Part shown: piece after piece, positions 1 through 8,529 of the stretch
Numbering within the stretch: the stretch's first letter is position 1
Layout: each line of letters starts with the position of its first letter
Source of the DNA: Edaphobacter modestus
GTDB taxonomy: Bacteria; Acidobacteriota; Terriglobia; Terriglobales; Acidobacteriaceae
Assembly: GCF_004217555.1 (NCBI RefSeq)
Contig: NZ_SHKW01000002.1
Span: 372,001 to 436,000, forward strand
Direction: 5' to 3'
DNA length: 64,000 bases
Notes under the pieces: model-generated
Database searches by the model: none
Told to the model about the DNA's origin: nothing
The model's input: the letters and a program-made list of their open reading frames with translations, nothing else
Program-made: the position numbers and the translations under genes

Positions 1-465
1 CGAGGGCTCCTTACTGAGAGTGTCGACCAGCGGGGTCACAGGACCGGTCATGAGAAGAGTGAGCGGGCGGTTTGTGAGGATAGCTTCACGCAAGAGCTTT
101 GCCAGGAGGGCTTCGCCGTCGGGCGGTGGCGTGGGCACCTGCGGGTTGTAGCCTTTCAGAATAGAAAGCTCATTAAAGCAGACACAGTCCTTTCGGTAGG
201 CCCACGGAAAGGCATTCCATCCGCGGGCGCGGCTGAGCGCCACCGGGATTTCGGTGCGGCCCATGAACTGAAGAAGCCTGGAGGAGGCTTGCATGGCTGG
301 TTCAGCGATGCAGTCTGCATTGATGATAATGATGCCGAGCAAATCGATACCCGGCATGACACTAAGCAGCATCGATGAGATGAACTCATCGACGGCTGCA
401 TCATGGAGGAGGACAACCGGGATGCGGGTTCCGGAAGCGGGCATACTTTTTGAAGTTGTCATCAT
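1..465 (-). CDS. Nucleoside hydrolase (IU_nuc_hydro family), 3' end outside the window
   Basis: The reading frame is open from ATG at 465 to base 1 (155 codons), so the C-terminus is missing. The N-terminal part has the aspartate cluster LLHDAAVDEF, a shifted form of the family's DxDxGxDD Ca2+/ribose-binding site. It is followed by the strand LLGIIIINADC and, near residue 140, TLLMTGPVTPL, which corresponds to the TLVALGPLTNLA motif of nucleoside hydrolases. Family members cleave the N-glycosidic bond of nucleosides. The same frame is open upstream of 465 and encodes a hydrophobic, signal-peptide-like stretch (CTLYLFLSCSLA) without a start codon. An ATG at 574 would join it if one G of the GGG at 570-572 were absent. 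The gene may therefore be an exported protein with a 1-base indel. The family is inferred from motifs. Confidence 0.75.
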   Translation of the reverse strand, partial: MMTTSKSMPASGTRIPVVLLHDAAVDEFISSMLLSVMPGIDLLGIIIINADCIAEPAMQASSRLLQFMGRTEIPVALSRARGWNAFPWAYRKDCVCFNELSILKGYNPQVPTPPPDGEALLAKLLREAILTNRPLTLLMTGPVTPLVDTLSKEPS

Positions 466-1139
466 GTCCTGTACGCACAAGAGTTTGCTCAACGCAGGAC
501 AAGGGAAGGGAGCAAGCGAACAGGACAGAAAGAGGTACAGGGTGCAGCCTGCGAACGCCCGGCGGATATCCCATTGTTTGGCTCAACCCAACGGGAATCT
601 ACTCCGGCGAAGGAGTTCAATGTGGACGCGTGATCAGTACGCGTGTGACATGAGTGGAAGATGGGGAGAGAGTAAATTGAGGCAGGTAAGGAGTTACAGC
701 TCAGCAAATGAATCCTGACCGAGATGATCGCACGAGCTATTACGGGAACAATGCCCTAAAGGTTGTAGCGCTGATTTGTCATATTGTGACCGCCGAATGA
801 ACCGTTTGTTGACACGAGAGCATCCCAGCGAGAGTCTGACGCATGAACAGATCCTCGTCTCCGCTAACAAGTTGCGGTTATGGGTTTATAGAACTCGAGC
901 TGCTGATGTGCATACATAGGGGCATCACCTATTAGCTTGACGGTGATTGGGTCCTCTCCAACATCGTGAGGCATGAAATAAACGAGAGCTTCTGAGCATC
1001 AAGGGCTTGCGGCATTGGCGGAACCAATGTCGCAAGTACCGTCGCCAACCCAAAATTTTGGCGGTTTTCGTTATCAAAAAACTTTCCACCATCTAAAAGC
1101 AACATTCAGACATGTCAGCACAACAAAGGAGATTCGTTC
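466..1139. other. Long stretch without a convincing gene
   Basis: Apart from the signal-peptide-like frame at about 470-590 described for the nucleoside hydrolase, no reading frame here has a ribosome binding site or a recognisable product. No strong hairpin or repeat was seen. The end of the stretch holds the ribosome binding site AAGGAG (around 1128) of the next gene. Confidence 0.5.
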
Positions 1140-1394
1140 GTGAGTACAACTCTCAACAATGCTAAGCAGACTGACCCTCTAACCACGTCCGGCGCAATCA
1201 GCGGTGACGGAGGTGGCGGTGGCGTTCTATTCGATGGGCTACCGTCTGGAATACAGAGCGCCCTTTCAACGATTGCTGACTTACTCAACAATCCCGACAA
1301 TAACGGTCAAATTGCCGGATGTATCCGCTCGTATCAAAACGGAGCATCGGATTCGGACTGGTTTAGCGGCGAGATATCGCAGATCAAGGATTAG
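1140..1394 (+). CDS. Small glycine-rich protein of unknown function (84 aa)
   Basis: Starts at GTG, with AAGGAG about 7 bases upstream, which supports real translation. The first 20 residues are polar. They are followed by a pure glycine run (SGDGGGGGVLF) and a helix-prone segment (SGIQSALSTIADLLNN) with a single cysteine in AGCIRSYQNG. There is no membrane segment and no typical signal peptide. It lies 38 bases upstream of the broken SRAP gene. I do not recognise the family. A short Gly-rich hinge followed by an amphipathic segment could suit a secreted peptide or a small structural protein, but nothing here proves that. Confidence 0.5.
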   Translation: MSTTLNNAKQTDPLTTSGAISGDGGGGGVLFDGLPSGIQSALSTIADLLNNPDNNGQIAGCIRSYQNGASDSDWFSGEISQIKD

Positions 1395-1432
1395 TGAATA
1401 TGGTGGGGTGAGAAAGCTCCTTGGAGTAGCGC

Positions 1433-2086
1433 ATGTGCGGTCGGTACTGTCGACGGAGTGACAAACAGAAGATCGCAGAACACTTTCGCGCGAAGCCGGA
1501 ACCGGCCGAGCTGCCGATGCCTGACGCGGATTACAACATCGCGCCGACGACCTATCAGCCCATCATCCGGCAAAGTCGTGGGACCGGCGAGCGAGAAATG
1601 ATCCTGGCACGTTGGGGTCTTGTGCCGTTCTTCACGAAAGACCTGAACGACGTCAAAGGGCTTTCGACGATCAATGCTAGAGCGGAGACAATCACGAAGG
1701 CTCCGAGGTGGCGCGAGCCGTTGAAGAAACGTCGCTGCCTGGTCCCGGCCAGTTTGTTCCATGAGTGGCCGAAAGAAGGGAAGCCACCGAAGCAGCCCTA
1801 CGCAGGTTTGAATGCCCCATCGCTTATCTTCGAACTTTGCCCTTTGTTCTGGTTCGATATTCTTTATGAGAACGCTGCCGGAACCATCCCTGCCGAAAGG
1901 CACATGGCCGGGGCAACGGAACGAAGACGGGAGCCGAGAGGCTCCCGTTCTTTTTTACGACGAGTTTCTATGGGCGATAGACATGGCATGATTATGACAA
2001 ATCAGTTCAGTCCCAAAGTGCGAAGCATACGATTGCCCAATTCTTACCTATCCCCGGAAGGGCGCCTATATCGTAGCCGACGCTAA
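1433..2086 (+). pseudogene. SRAP-domain protein (YedK/HMCES family), 3' truncated
   Basis: SRAP proteins form a covalent thiazolidine crosslink to abasic sites in single-stranded DNA through Cys2. The start is intact (MCGRYCRRSD, Cys2 present). The asparagine motif DYNIAPTT and the glutamate motif LFHEWPK, near residue 109, are both recognisable. After PKQPYA (about base 1800) the similarity stops. The expected C-terminal part with the active-site histidine is missing and is replaced by unrelated sequence up to TGA at 2084-2086. That tail reads through a strong terminator at 1926-1956, so it is probably not native. The 5' half therefore looks like a remnant left by a recombination junction near 1800. 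Confidence 0.75.
1926..1956 (+). terminator. Rho-independent terminator
   Basis: The stem GGGAGCC/GGCTCCC has a 4-base loop and is followed directly by TTCTTTTTT on the + strand. It lies inside the open frame of the truncated SRAP gene. It probably belonged to the gene whose 3' end now lies between about 1800 and 1925. Confidence 0.8.
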
Positions 2087-2414
2087 CACCTTGTCCTGCT
2101 CCTACGTTGTCCGCAATAAATTCGCCACCGCCGAACAATTGAATGACAATCCTCTTGTTGTTTCCATCGTAGGACTGTAGATAACTAAGTATTTGATTGG
2201 CCATCGCGTCAACTTTGTTCACATCGAACATCTTTTGACCGGCAAATTGAAGTGCTGTGTATTGGACGAACGCTCCTAGAACGTCTACAGTTATTGCATT
2301 CCCGCCTGCATCTTTCGATTGCAAAGCTTTAAAAGCTTCGTTGATCTCACTCTCGCTAATGGGAGTGCTATTGAACTTAGACTTGGCGTCATTCACAGCG
2401 GTTGGAAATGCCAT
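2007..2414 (-). CDS. Conserved-looking protein of unknown function (135 aa)
   Basis: The frame is open further upstream to 2603. I place the start at ATG 2414 because AAAGGATCAGAGG precedes it, and because the upstream 63 codons are Thr/Pro/Val-rich and lack a ribosome binding site. The product begins MAFPTAVNDAKSKFN and has an amphipathic helical region (ISESEINEAFKALQSKD). It ends in a Gly-rich, beta-like segment (GAGQGVSVGYDIGALPGIG). There is no signal peptide or transmembrane helix. The gene converges with the truncated SRAP gene. I do not recognise the family. The long in-frame stretch and good start region support a real gene. Confidence 0.5.
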   Translation of the reverse strand: MAFPTAVNDAKSKFNSTPISESEINEAFKALQSKDAGGNAITVDVLGAFVQYTALQFAGQKMFDVNKVDAMANQILSYLQSYDGNNKRIVIQLFGGGEFIADNVGAGQGVSVGYDIGALPGIGKNWAIVCFALWD

Positions 2415-3018
2415 TGCCTCTGATCCTTTCGGGGTGAAGGTTGTGGTCGTACCGTGTCTAGGAACGGACACGCTGGGGAAAGCGGAGAGGAACCAAACCT
2501 TCCGCACAGCGATCATAGTTTTTGCGCTTGTAACAGGCGGTAAATCGGTAGTTACGGAGGTCTGTAGACCCTCGGGAACGATAGTCACACGCCGCTGCAT
2601 CACGCTCGTGCACTAGATCTTTGTTTCATGTGTCTTTACGCGAAAATCGACGTGCGTTGGCTGGTTATACGCCGCACGGATGACAGGTCCCTAGCTCCGC
2701 CATGTCCGGGGATAAACAGCGTTTTTCTTCACGATGTCTTCGACTGCTGCTTGGTTGAGGTAACGCATCGAAAACGACGGTTTATGAGTTCCTCTGAATC
2801 GCTCCATAAGCTATGTCACAAACAAACAGAGCGAGAGTCGAATGCATTGGGGAACCGAAACTCGGTTTGAATATCTTGGAAGAGTTGCTGAAAGGAAGCT
2901 GAACCAGCCGTTCCCTGAAAGTGGGCTTGGGAAGCGATAAGGCCGTAGTTTCCCAAAACGAGACTTTGCAGGAGGTTGGAGAAATGTATGATGAGCAAGG
3001 GCTGGGTTAGGCTTCCCG
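2415..3018. other. Stretch without a supported gene
   Basis: It contains short frames on both strands of up to 80 codons, none with a ribosome binding site or a recognisable motif. A minus-strand frame at 2816-3034 has protein-like composition (LLQSLVLGNYGLIASQAHF) but no identifiable family. It may be gene debris. Confidence 0.35.
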
Positions 3019-3381
3019 ATGAATGACGAGACATCGAACAGTGTATTCATAAATCTTTTGCAAATAGGGGCAGCCGCCGCTGGCTCGTTTATTTTCTTTT
3101 TCTTTGTCGTTCCTAATCAGCCGGGTAGAGGCGGCGCAGCGGTCGTCTTTGCGCTAGGCGGAATCATGGCGATGAGAGCATGCTGGAACCTAAGTCATCA
3201 TGCCTCGTTCTGGCTCACACTTGCCGCTATATTTGCCATCCAAGGAGGTCTGGTGTTCTTTCTCCCTTGGTCAACGGAGAGATTTCCCGGCATCATCCTT
3301 CTTCCACTCGGCCTTGCAGACTTTGTTATCGTGTACGGCATCCTAAAGCTCGTCCACAAATTCCACACCCACGGGTCTTGA
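3019..3381 (+). CDS. Small integral membrane protein, unknown function (120 aa)
   Basis: Four hydrophobic segments can be seen: residues 14-32 (AAAAGSFIFFFFVV), 40-56, 65-84 (FWLTLAAIFAIQGGLVFFL) and 91-110. The protein has no catalytic motif and no signal peptide apart from the first helix. It starts at ATG with no strong ribosome binding site. It is followed after 173 bases by a second small membrane protein on the same strand. The pair may be co-transcribed. The family is not recognised. Confidence 0.6.
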   Translation: MNDETSNSVFINLLQIGAAAAGSFIFFFFVVPNQPGRGGAAVVFALGGIMAMRACWNLSHHASFWLTLAAIFAIQGGLVFFLPWSTERFPGIILLPLGLADFVIVYGILKLVHKFHTHGS

Positions 3382-3554
3382 AAAGCCAAGTGCGAGATCT
3401 GCCCTTCTTCCTCTTGAATGTAAATCAGTTGCAGGCCCAACGTGTGCCAGAAGACGCACTTTCACTCGATGTGAGTGTTAGGCCCACCCTTCGCTACAAC
3501 AAGTGCAAAGCCATCCATCCCTGAAACGGGGTTTTCGGAAACTTCAAATCGAAC

Positions 3555-3896
3555 TTGCCGCAAACCGGACTTTCCGGGAGCTACACAGTGAATGCGACCT
3601 GCTACGATCCAGAAATGCATTCGGCCCCAGAGCGATTCATGCGCGGAACATTTCTTGCGTTTGGTATCGGAGCAGGTGTTCCAGCGTTTTGGGGCATTGT
3701 GGCCATGCTGCTCTTCAATCTTCCAGAGGGATTAGCCAGCCGTGTGTTCTGGAGCACTGTTTACATAACCTGCCCGTTTTGGGTTATCGAAGGGCCATCC
3801 GCAATTATCCTCATGCCACTTCTGAATGGGTGCTTATATGCGCTCTTAGCCTTTGGCGCGGCCAAGGGTTACGCCTCCTTGCGCGAGACGCAATAG
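3555..3896 (+). CDS. Small integral membrane protein, unknown function (about 93-113 aa)
   Basis: The frame can start at TTG 3555 or at ATG 3615 (MHSAPERFMRGTFLAF). The later start gives a cleaner N-terminus and 93 residues. There are two or three hydrophobic helices: FLAFGIGAGVPAFWGIVAML, a middle segment around VFWSTVYITCPFWVI, and IILMPLLNGCLYALLAFGA. No enzymatic motif is visible. Just downstream, around 3902-3923, lies an imperfect inverted repeat (GAAAACG/CGTTTTC) without a T-run. Function unknown. Confidence 0.5.
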   Translation: MPQTGLSGSYTVNATCYDPEMHSAPERFMRGTFLAFGIGAGVPAFWGIVAMLLFNLPEGLASRVFWSTVYITCPFWVIEGPSAIILMPLLNGCLYALLAFGAAKGYASLRETQ

Positions 3897-3977
3897 ACTC
3901 CCGAAAACGGCGTTTTCCGGAAACAACGCCAATTTATCGAGTCCACTATTGAGCTCTATCCAGAACCATAAACGGCT

Positions 3978-4451
3978 CTAACACCTCACAGCCATGAGAT
4001 AGTTTGCGATTGACGCAGCAGAGAGCCGAATCTGCGAAAGTTGTTCTTCAGAGGATATGCTTAATGTTCCAAGTTCCCATCCGTCACGTTTGACGGTCAG
4101 CGGGACCCCGCAGACGCCACGTATGGATGCCAACTCGCCGACCAAGACTACTTGGCCGTGAAGGGGGCGGGCATCGGTTCCTAAAGTCGCCGACAAGAAT
4201 CGCAAAGTCGCATTCGCTGTGGCATTTGGCGTGGAGTGTATAGCGTGCCCCGTAATCAGCGGCTGCGCAAAGATACGGGCGTCGGGAAGCGCGCGACGGG
4301 TTACTTCATACGCTTCCTCGATCTGTTCGCCTTGCAGCAGTTCAAAAACAACGGATTTTAATTTGGCAGCTCGTTGCGCAAGAGGTACTTCCTTGCTCCG
4401 CTCGATCAATGCCGCAAGTGAGTTCACGATGGTGGGGTCATTTGTCTCCAC
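3978..4451 (-). CDS. Unknown protein overlapping the 3' end of the integrase gene (157 aa)
   Basis: The coding-like part begins around GTG 4451, 14 bases inside the end of the recombinase gene in another frame. Everything upstream in this frame is a shadow of the recombinase. The product has a helical N-terminal half (LAALIERSKEVPLAQRAAK) and a beta-rich C-terminal half (GQVVLVGELASIRGVCGVPL, then GTLSISSEEQL). The C-terminal half faintly resembles the end of a GAF-like fold, but I do not make that assignment. In IS91-type elements a Y1 transposase would be expected at this position, and this is not one. It may be a passenger gene or the 3' remnant of an interrupted gene. Confidence 0.4.
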   Translation of the reverse strand: METNDPTIVNSLAALIERSKEVPLAQRAAKLKSVVFELLQGEQIEEAYEVTRRALPDARIFAQPLITGHAIHSTPNATANATLRFLSATLGTDARPLHGQVVLVGELASIRGVCGVPLTVKRDGWELGTLSISSEEQLSQIRLSAASIANYLMAVRC

Positions 4452-5289
4452 CTTTACACTGCTCCATAGCGGCACCATCCATATGCCGCCGGGAGAGGTG
4501 CAGATAGACGGTGGTGTGATCGAGCGAGGCATGGCCGAGCAGCACCTGGATGGTGCGCAGGTCCGCTCCTGCTTCAAGCAGGTGGGTCGCATAGCTGTGG
4601 CGCAGGGTGTGCGGGGAGATGTGCTTCTCGATCCCGGCAGCCCGTGCCGCGCTCTGACAGGCGAACCAGGCCACCTTGTCGGTGATGGGCACATCGGCTC
4701 GCCAGCCATCGACCAGACCCGGAAACAGAAAGGTCTTCGGCTTCATCCATCGCCAGTAGCCGCGCAGCTCTTCGAGCAGGGCGGGACTAAGCTGTACATC
4801 CCGGTCGCGCCTGCCCTTGCCCTGACGCACATGAACCACCATGCGCTCGCTGTCGATGTCCGAGGTCTTCAACTGGCATAGCTCGGTCCGGCGAACTCCG
4901 GTCGAGTACAACGTCATCAGCATGGTGCGGTGCAGCCGGTTGGCGGAGGCGGCCAGCAACCCGCCGACCTCCTCCCGGCTGAGCACGGTTGGGAGCCTCT
5001 CCGGCAAGCGGGGAAACGGCAGGTGCTCCAGCATGTGATGTCGCTTGAGCGTCTTGACGTAGAAGAACCGCAGCGCGGCCACTCGCTGCGCCACCGTCTT
5101 CGCAGCCAGCTTCCGCTCACGAAACAGGTAGAGCTGGTACTCCCGGATATGCTCCGCTCCAAGCCGGTCGGGAGTACGATGAAAGTGTTCGGCAAACTGC
5201 TTGACCGAAAACAAGTAGGCTTTTGCGGTTCCAGGGGAATAGTTGCGGCGCTCGAGTTCTTCGAGCATCCGGTCTCTGATCTGAGTCAT
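4438..5289 (-). CDS. Tyrosine recombinase / site-specific integrase of the IS91-associated type (283 aa)
   Basis: N-terminal SAM-like core-binding domain at about residues 1-85 (MTQIRDRMLEELERRNYSP...). The catalytic domain follows, with the first arginine in STGVRRTELC, a lysine in RQGKGRRDRDV, the box HTLRHSYATHLLEAG and the final His/Tyr in LLGHASLDHTTVYLHLS. All catalytic residues are visible, so the enzyme looks active. Family members cut and rejoin DNA through a 3'-phosphotyrosyl link. This subfamily usually sits beside an IS91-type Y1 transposase, which is absent here. The ribosome binding site AGGAGG lies 8 bases before ATG 5289, in the centre of a perfect inverted repeat that also contains the start codon. 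Confidence 0.9.
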   Translation of the reverse strand: MTQIRDRMLEELERRNYSPGTAKAYLFSVKQFAEHFHRTPDRLGAEHIREYQLYLFRERKLAAKTVAQRVAALRFFYVKTLKRHHMLEHLPFPRLPERLPTVLSREEVGGLLAASANRLHRTMLMTLYSTGVRRTELCQLKTSDIDSERMVVHVRQGKGRRDRDVQLSPALLEELRGYWRWMKPKTFLFPGLVDGWRADVPITDKVAWFACQSAARAAGIEKHISPHTLRHSYATHLLEAGADLRTIQVLLGHASLDHTTVYLHLSRRHMDGAAMEQCKGGDK

Positions 5290-5316
5290 AAGAAGTACCT
5301 CCTATGACTCAGATCA
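5277..5316. repeat. Perfect 14-bp inverted repeat around the integrase start codon
   Basis: TGATCTGAGTCATA (5277-5290) and TATGACTCAGATCA (5303-5316) are exact reverse complements separated by 12 bases. The left arm contains the integrase ATG on the minus strand. The spacer holds its AGGAGG. It could be a recombination core site with two arm-type half sites, an operator for autorepression, or an mRNA hairpin that hides the ribosome binding site. Confidence 0.75.
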
Positions 5317-5570
5317 TGCCGCCGCTCCAAGCCCTCCTTCCATCGCCACAAATGCAGCATCCGCCACGCCAGCGGCTTAGTTCAAACGGGGTTTTCGCCA
5401 AGTTCACCCGGCCCAGAGACGCGCCAACGCGAACTTGGTCAAAACCCGACATTTCAGAGAACATCAGGAAGTCCCGGCTCCATAGACGTTTCCAGTGATC
5501 ATCATCAGTGGCTCGATACCTTACGCAAACGCGTGATCAACCGCTCTCACAAAATACATATCCGGGGCGA

Positions 5571-7325
5571 TCATTCCGTTCCGGTTCGACTCTCTCCTGG
5601 AAATCGGAAGGAATTGTCGGCCCGAAGTTCGATCACGTGGCGAACAGTGGCGTTCTCCTTTCCGGCGTCAATGACGGCGTCGCCGGATAAGTAGGTCAAT
5701 TGTGTGGGTGCGGCAAGCCGAGTACCCGCGGCTTCGACAATCTCAGCGATCTTGAGGATGACGTCTTGGCGAATGGCCGTGAACTCTGCCCAGTTATTCG
5801 TTTTAACATACGCCCACAACTCCAGATCGAAGGAAGCACCGGCGAAATTCGCGACGCGAATTCTCGAGGTTCCAGTCTCGATCATAGGTTGTTGATCGAG
5901 CATGCTCTGCACGCGATCGAGCACAAGGCGTAACTGTTCGGCCTCCGTCTCAATTCGCAGAGAAAAGTGCTGATTGAGGAGGCATTTTTTACGAGGCCCA
6001 AAATTCTCGAACTGCATTTGGGAGAGCAATCCGTTCGGAACCACGAGCAGGCTTTGATCGAGGGTTCGCAGCTTTATAGAGCGTAGGCCGATGTCTTCGA
6101 CCGTGCCGAATTGATTACCGATTTTGCAAAAATTGCCAATATGTAAAGCCTTGTCCATTAGCAACGAGACCCCGCCCAGAAGATTCTCAAGCGTTTTTTG
6201 CGCAGCGAAGGCTATCGCCAGTCCTCCAATGCCGAAGCCAGCGAGTGCGGTCCCGACGTTCAATCCGAACAGAGCCAATGCGGCCACGAATGCAACGATG
6301 AACATTGCTACGCGCGTCAGTCGCTGCACCACGATCAGGATCGACTCTCCGCCGCGGCGATGCGCCTGAGTTCGTTTCACTGCGTGTTTGAAGCCTTGAT
6401 CAGTGATGTTGCTCACAAGCCACGCCACGCTAGCCACTAGGAGAGCAGCTATAAAACGAACGTAGAAGACGCGATACCGAAGCGGTGGCTGAAGCAGGTA
6501 AACAAAGAAGGTATGCAGCAGGATCGCAATGATGCACCGCAGCGGCAATCCGAGCGGTGTGTCCCAGATTGTTATGCAGGGAACCTTTCGGAGTCTGCAC
6601 CAGATCCGTCTGGGCATGCTCAACAGGAGCGCCAGCAGCCATACTACCAACCAAGAGACCAGGATCGAGAGCAGCCACCCGAGCCATTGCCTGAAGGACA
6701 TTCCTAGTAGTTGCACGCCGCCCAAAGTCCAAGCCGTGATTCGATCCTTCAATGCCGGCTTTTCGGCTTCCATCTGGGCGTAGAGCCCGGGTATTTTCGC
6801 AACCGTCTCCTTGGAAAGCAGCCAGATTTTTCCTGACTGCGGATCATCCACACGTACGAGGATCACGTCAACGGTCGTGCTACCTACTTTATAGACGCCA
6901 GCACGCACATGGTCGCTCGGCAGTCCAGCTTCAACCCAGCTGCTGGGCTCATTGCTCAACAATTCGATGTTGCCTTCGAACTTTGTGTGCAGTGCCAGAA
7001 GTTCTTTGCCTAGCTGCACCGGGTCCGCTCGCTGGCGACTATCCAGTTGCATGTAACGAGCAGCGGCCGCATAGTCCCGGCGTTCTTCTCCATACTTCGC
7101 AAGACCCATCATGGTGCCCCGGGGAGTTTCCCGTCCGAGCGGGTCGGCGATTGTAGCAGGCTCAGCTTTGGCGGGCGGAGGCGCAGAAGCCGGAATCTGG
7201 GCGAGAGACTGCGCACTTAATCCTATTAGCAAGAAAACCGACAGGACTATGCGGAGAGCACAGAAACTAATAAGCGGCTGGCTTACCCCTCGTCGTTGCT
7301 TTCTGGGAAAAACCATCTCTCTCAT
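5571..7325 (-). CDS. MscS-family mechanosensitive channel with periplasmic N-terminal domain (584 aa)
   Basis: A signal peptide at residues 1-43 (ends AQSLAQIP) is followed by a soluble periplasmic domain to about 200. Several transmembrane helices lie between 205 and 360 (WLGWLLSILVSWLVVWLLAL, FIAALLVASVAWLV, RVAMFIVAFVAALALF). The Ala/Gly-rich pore helix follows (GTALAGFGIGGLAIAFAAQ), then the MscS beta domain (IGNFCKIGNQFGTVEDIG, VVPNGLLSQ) and the C-terminal alpha/beta vestibule. The order and length match large MscS paralogues rather than the 286-residue E. coli MscS. The protein should open under membrane tension after hypo-osmotic shock. It stands alone on the minus strand. Confidence 0.9.
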   Translation of the reverse strand: MREMVFPRKQRRGVSQPLISFCALRIVLSVFLLIGLSAQSLAQIPASAPPPAKAEPATIADPLGRETPRGTMMGLAKYGEERRDYAAAARYMQLDSRQRADPVQLGKELLALHTKFEGNIELLSNEPSSWVEAGLPSDHVRAGVYKVGSTTVDVILVRVDDPQSGKIWLLSKETVAKIPGLYAQMEAEKPALKDRITAWTLGGVQLLGMSFRQWLGWLLSILVSWLVVWLLALLLSMPRRIWCRLRKVPCITIWDTPLGLPLRCIIAILLHTFFVYLLQPPLRYRVFYVRFIAALLVASVAWLVSNITDQGFKHAVKRTQAHRRGGESILIVVQRLTRVAMFIVAFVAALALFGLNVGTALAGFGIGGLAIAFAAQKTLENLLGGVSLLMDKALHIGNFCKIGNQFGTVEDIGLRSIKLRTLDQSLLVVPNGLLSQMQFENFGPRKKCLLNQHFSLRIETEAEQLRLVLDRVQSMLDQQPMIETGTSRIRVANFAGASFDLELWAYVKTNNWAEFTAIRQDVILKIAEIVEAAGTRLAAPTQLTYLSGDAVIDAGKENATVRHVIELRADNSFRFPGESRTGTE

Positions 7326-7623
7326 CCACGTCGGTCCGCATCCATTGTCTGTCAGTTCACGAGTTGCAGAGCCATCCGCTCATTGACGAACTATAGTGGC
7401 CCGAGGCTGCATAATCTGGTAATCACCGTTGTTGGCTCGAAAGTCTTGATCCAACAGCGGGTTGCCGACGAAGTGGCCTTCATCGATTACATAACAACAG
7501 CTTGCTTCGACTCTGTCAGCGCCGGCGTCGAGTAATCCATCTAATCAATCCATCGCTTCTGACAAGAGCGTTTAGCTCGACGATGCTACAAGCCGTCTGA
7601 TGCAGCTGTAGTTTGTGAAGGCT

Positions 7624-8529
7624 CTAGGTCCCTGCGATGCCTTTGTTCTGGAGGATTCTGACGACTACGCGGCGGTTCTCAGCCTGGCCTTCCGCTGTTT
7701 TGTCGGAATCTACCTGGGAGGAAGTACCCATGGCACCGGGGGCGAGTATGTTGGTGAGGGGAATACCGCCATCCTGCTCGAGAATCTCAGTGACGGCGTT
7801 TGCGCGTTCGCTGCTGAGTCTCTGGTTGAGGGCGGCGCTGCCGACCGCAGAGGCGTATCCCTGCACCTGCAGGATGTAGGCCGTGATTGCCTTCGCCTGC
7901 TGTGCCAGCTGCAGGAGCTTTGCCTTGTCTGCGCTGTCGACGGTGGTTTTGCCGTTGGCAAAGTAGACGGTGGCCTCGCCCAGGATGTTGTAATCACCAA
8001 GCTCGCCGAAGCGTTTGTTGGCGGCGGCGATTGCGGCTTTGTTGGCGGCAATCTTCTTCTGCTCGGCCGTGAGCTGGGCTTGTTGGGCCTGAAGAGCAGC
8101 CTTTTGCTGGTCGACCTGCTGCTGGGTTTGCTGAAGTTGCTGTGTGGTGGGCTTGAGGCCTGCCTGCGCGTCCATGGCGGCTTTGAGGTCGGAGCCTTTG
8201 AACTTGACGCTGTCGGCGGCGAGCTGGTTCTGGGCGTTCATGCTTCCGCTGACGTCAACAGGAAGACCGGGGATGAGAGAGGTCATCGGCATGTCTTTCT
8301 TGCGTCCGTGGAAGACGCCTTCAACCTCCTGCACATTAGTCGTGTCGGAGAGGAGAACCGTGGTGTCGGGGGAGTCGACTACCTTGATGGACATGGTGGC
8401 GCCGGTTCGTCCGTCGATGATTCCTTTGATCTGGGTGGATTGAGCGATGGCCGGGGAATTGGTTAGAAGGAAGGTTGTTATGAGGAGGCTGGGGAGCGTC
8501 AGGGACCCGGCGAGACGTGGCTTGCACAT
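7624..8529 (-). CDS. OmpA-family outer membrane/peptidoglycan-binding protein (301 aa)
   Basis: Start at ATG 8529, preceded by GAGG 7-10 bases upstream. The open frame continues upstream but is not coding there. Signal peptide: residues 1-30 (LPSLLITTFLLTNSPAIAQ). It is followed by a DUF5666-like beta region, a Gln/Ala-rich coiled coil at about 125-175 (QLQQTQQQVDQQKAALQAQQ) and an OmpA domain at about 185-300. That domain has ATVYFANGKTTVDSADKAKL and the YASAVGSAALNQRLSSERAN box, which normally binds diaminopimelate in peptidoglycan. The coiled coil probably spans the periplasm. It is monocistronic. Confidence 0.88.
   Translation of the reverse strand: MCKPRLAGSLTLPSLLITTFLLTNSPAIAQSTQIKGIIDGRTGATMSIKVVDSPDTTVLLSDTTNVQEVEGVFHGRKKDMPMTSLIPGLPVDVSGSMNAQNQLAADSVKFKGSDLKAAMDAQAGLKPTTQQLQQTQQQVDQQKAALQAQQAQLTAEQKKIAANKAAIAAANKRFGELGDYNILGEATVYFANGKTTVDSADKAKLLQLAQQAKAITAYILQVQGYASAVGSAALNQRLSSERANAVTEILEQDGGIPLTNILAPGAMGTSSQVDSDKTAEGQAENRRVVVRILQNKGIAGT

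Noticed and set aside
5304-5498. + strand ORF beginning MTQI like the integrase
   Set aside because: The similarity of the first residues is only a consequence of the inverted repeat; the rest has no protein-like features.
7615-8466. Long + strand frame (283 codons) opposite OmpA
   Set aside because: Leu/Gly/Val-rich shadow of the ompA gene without a ribosome binding site; the minus-strand OmpA motifs are unambiguous.
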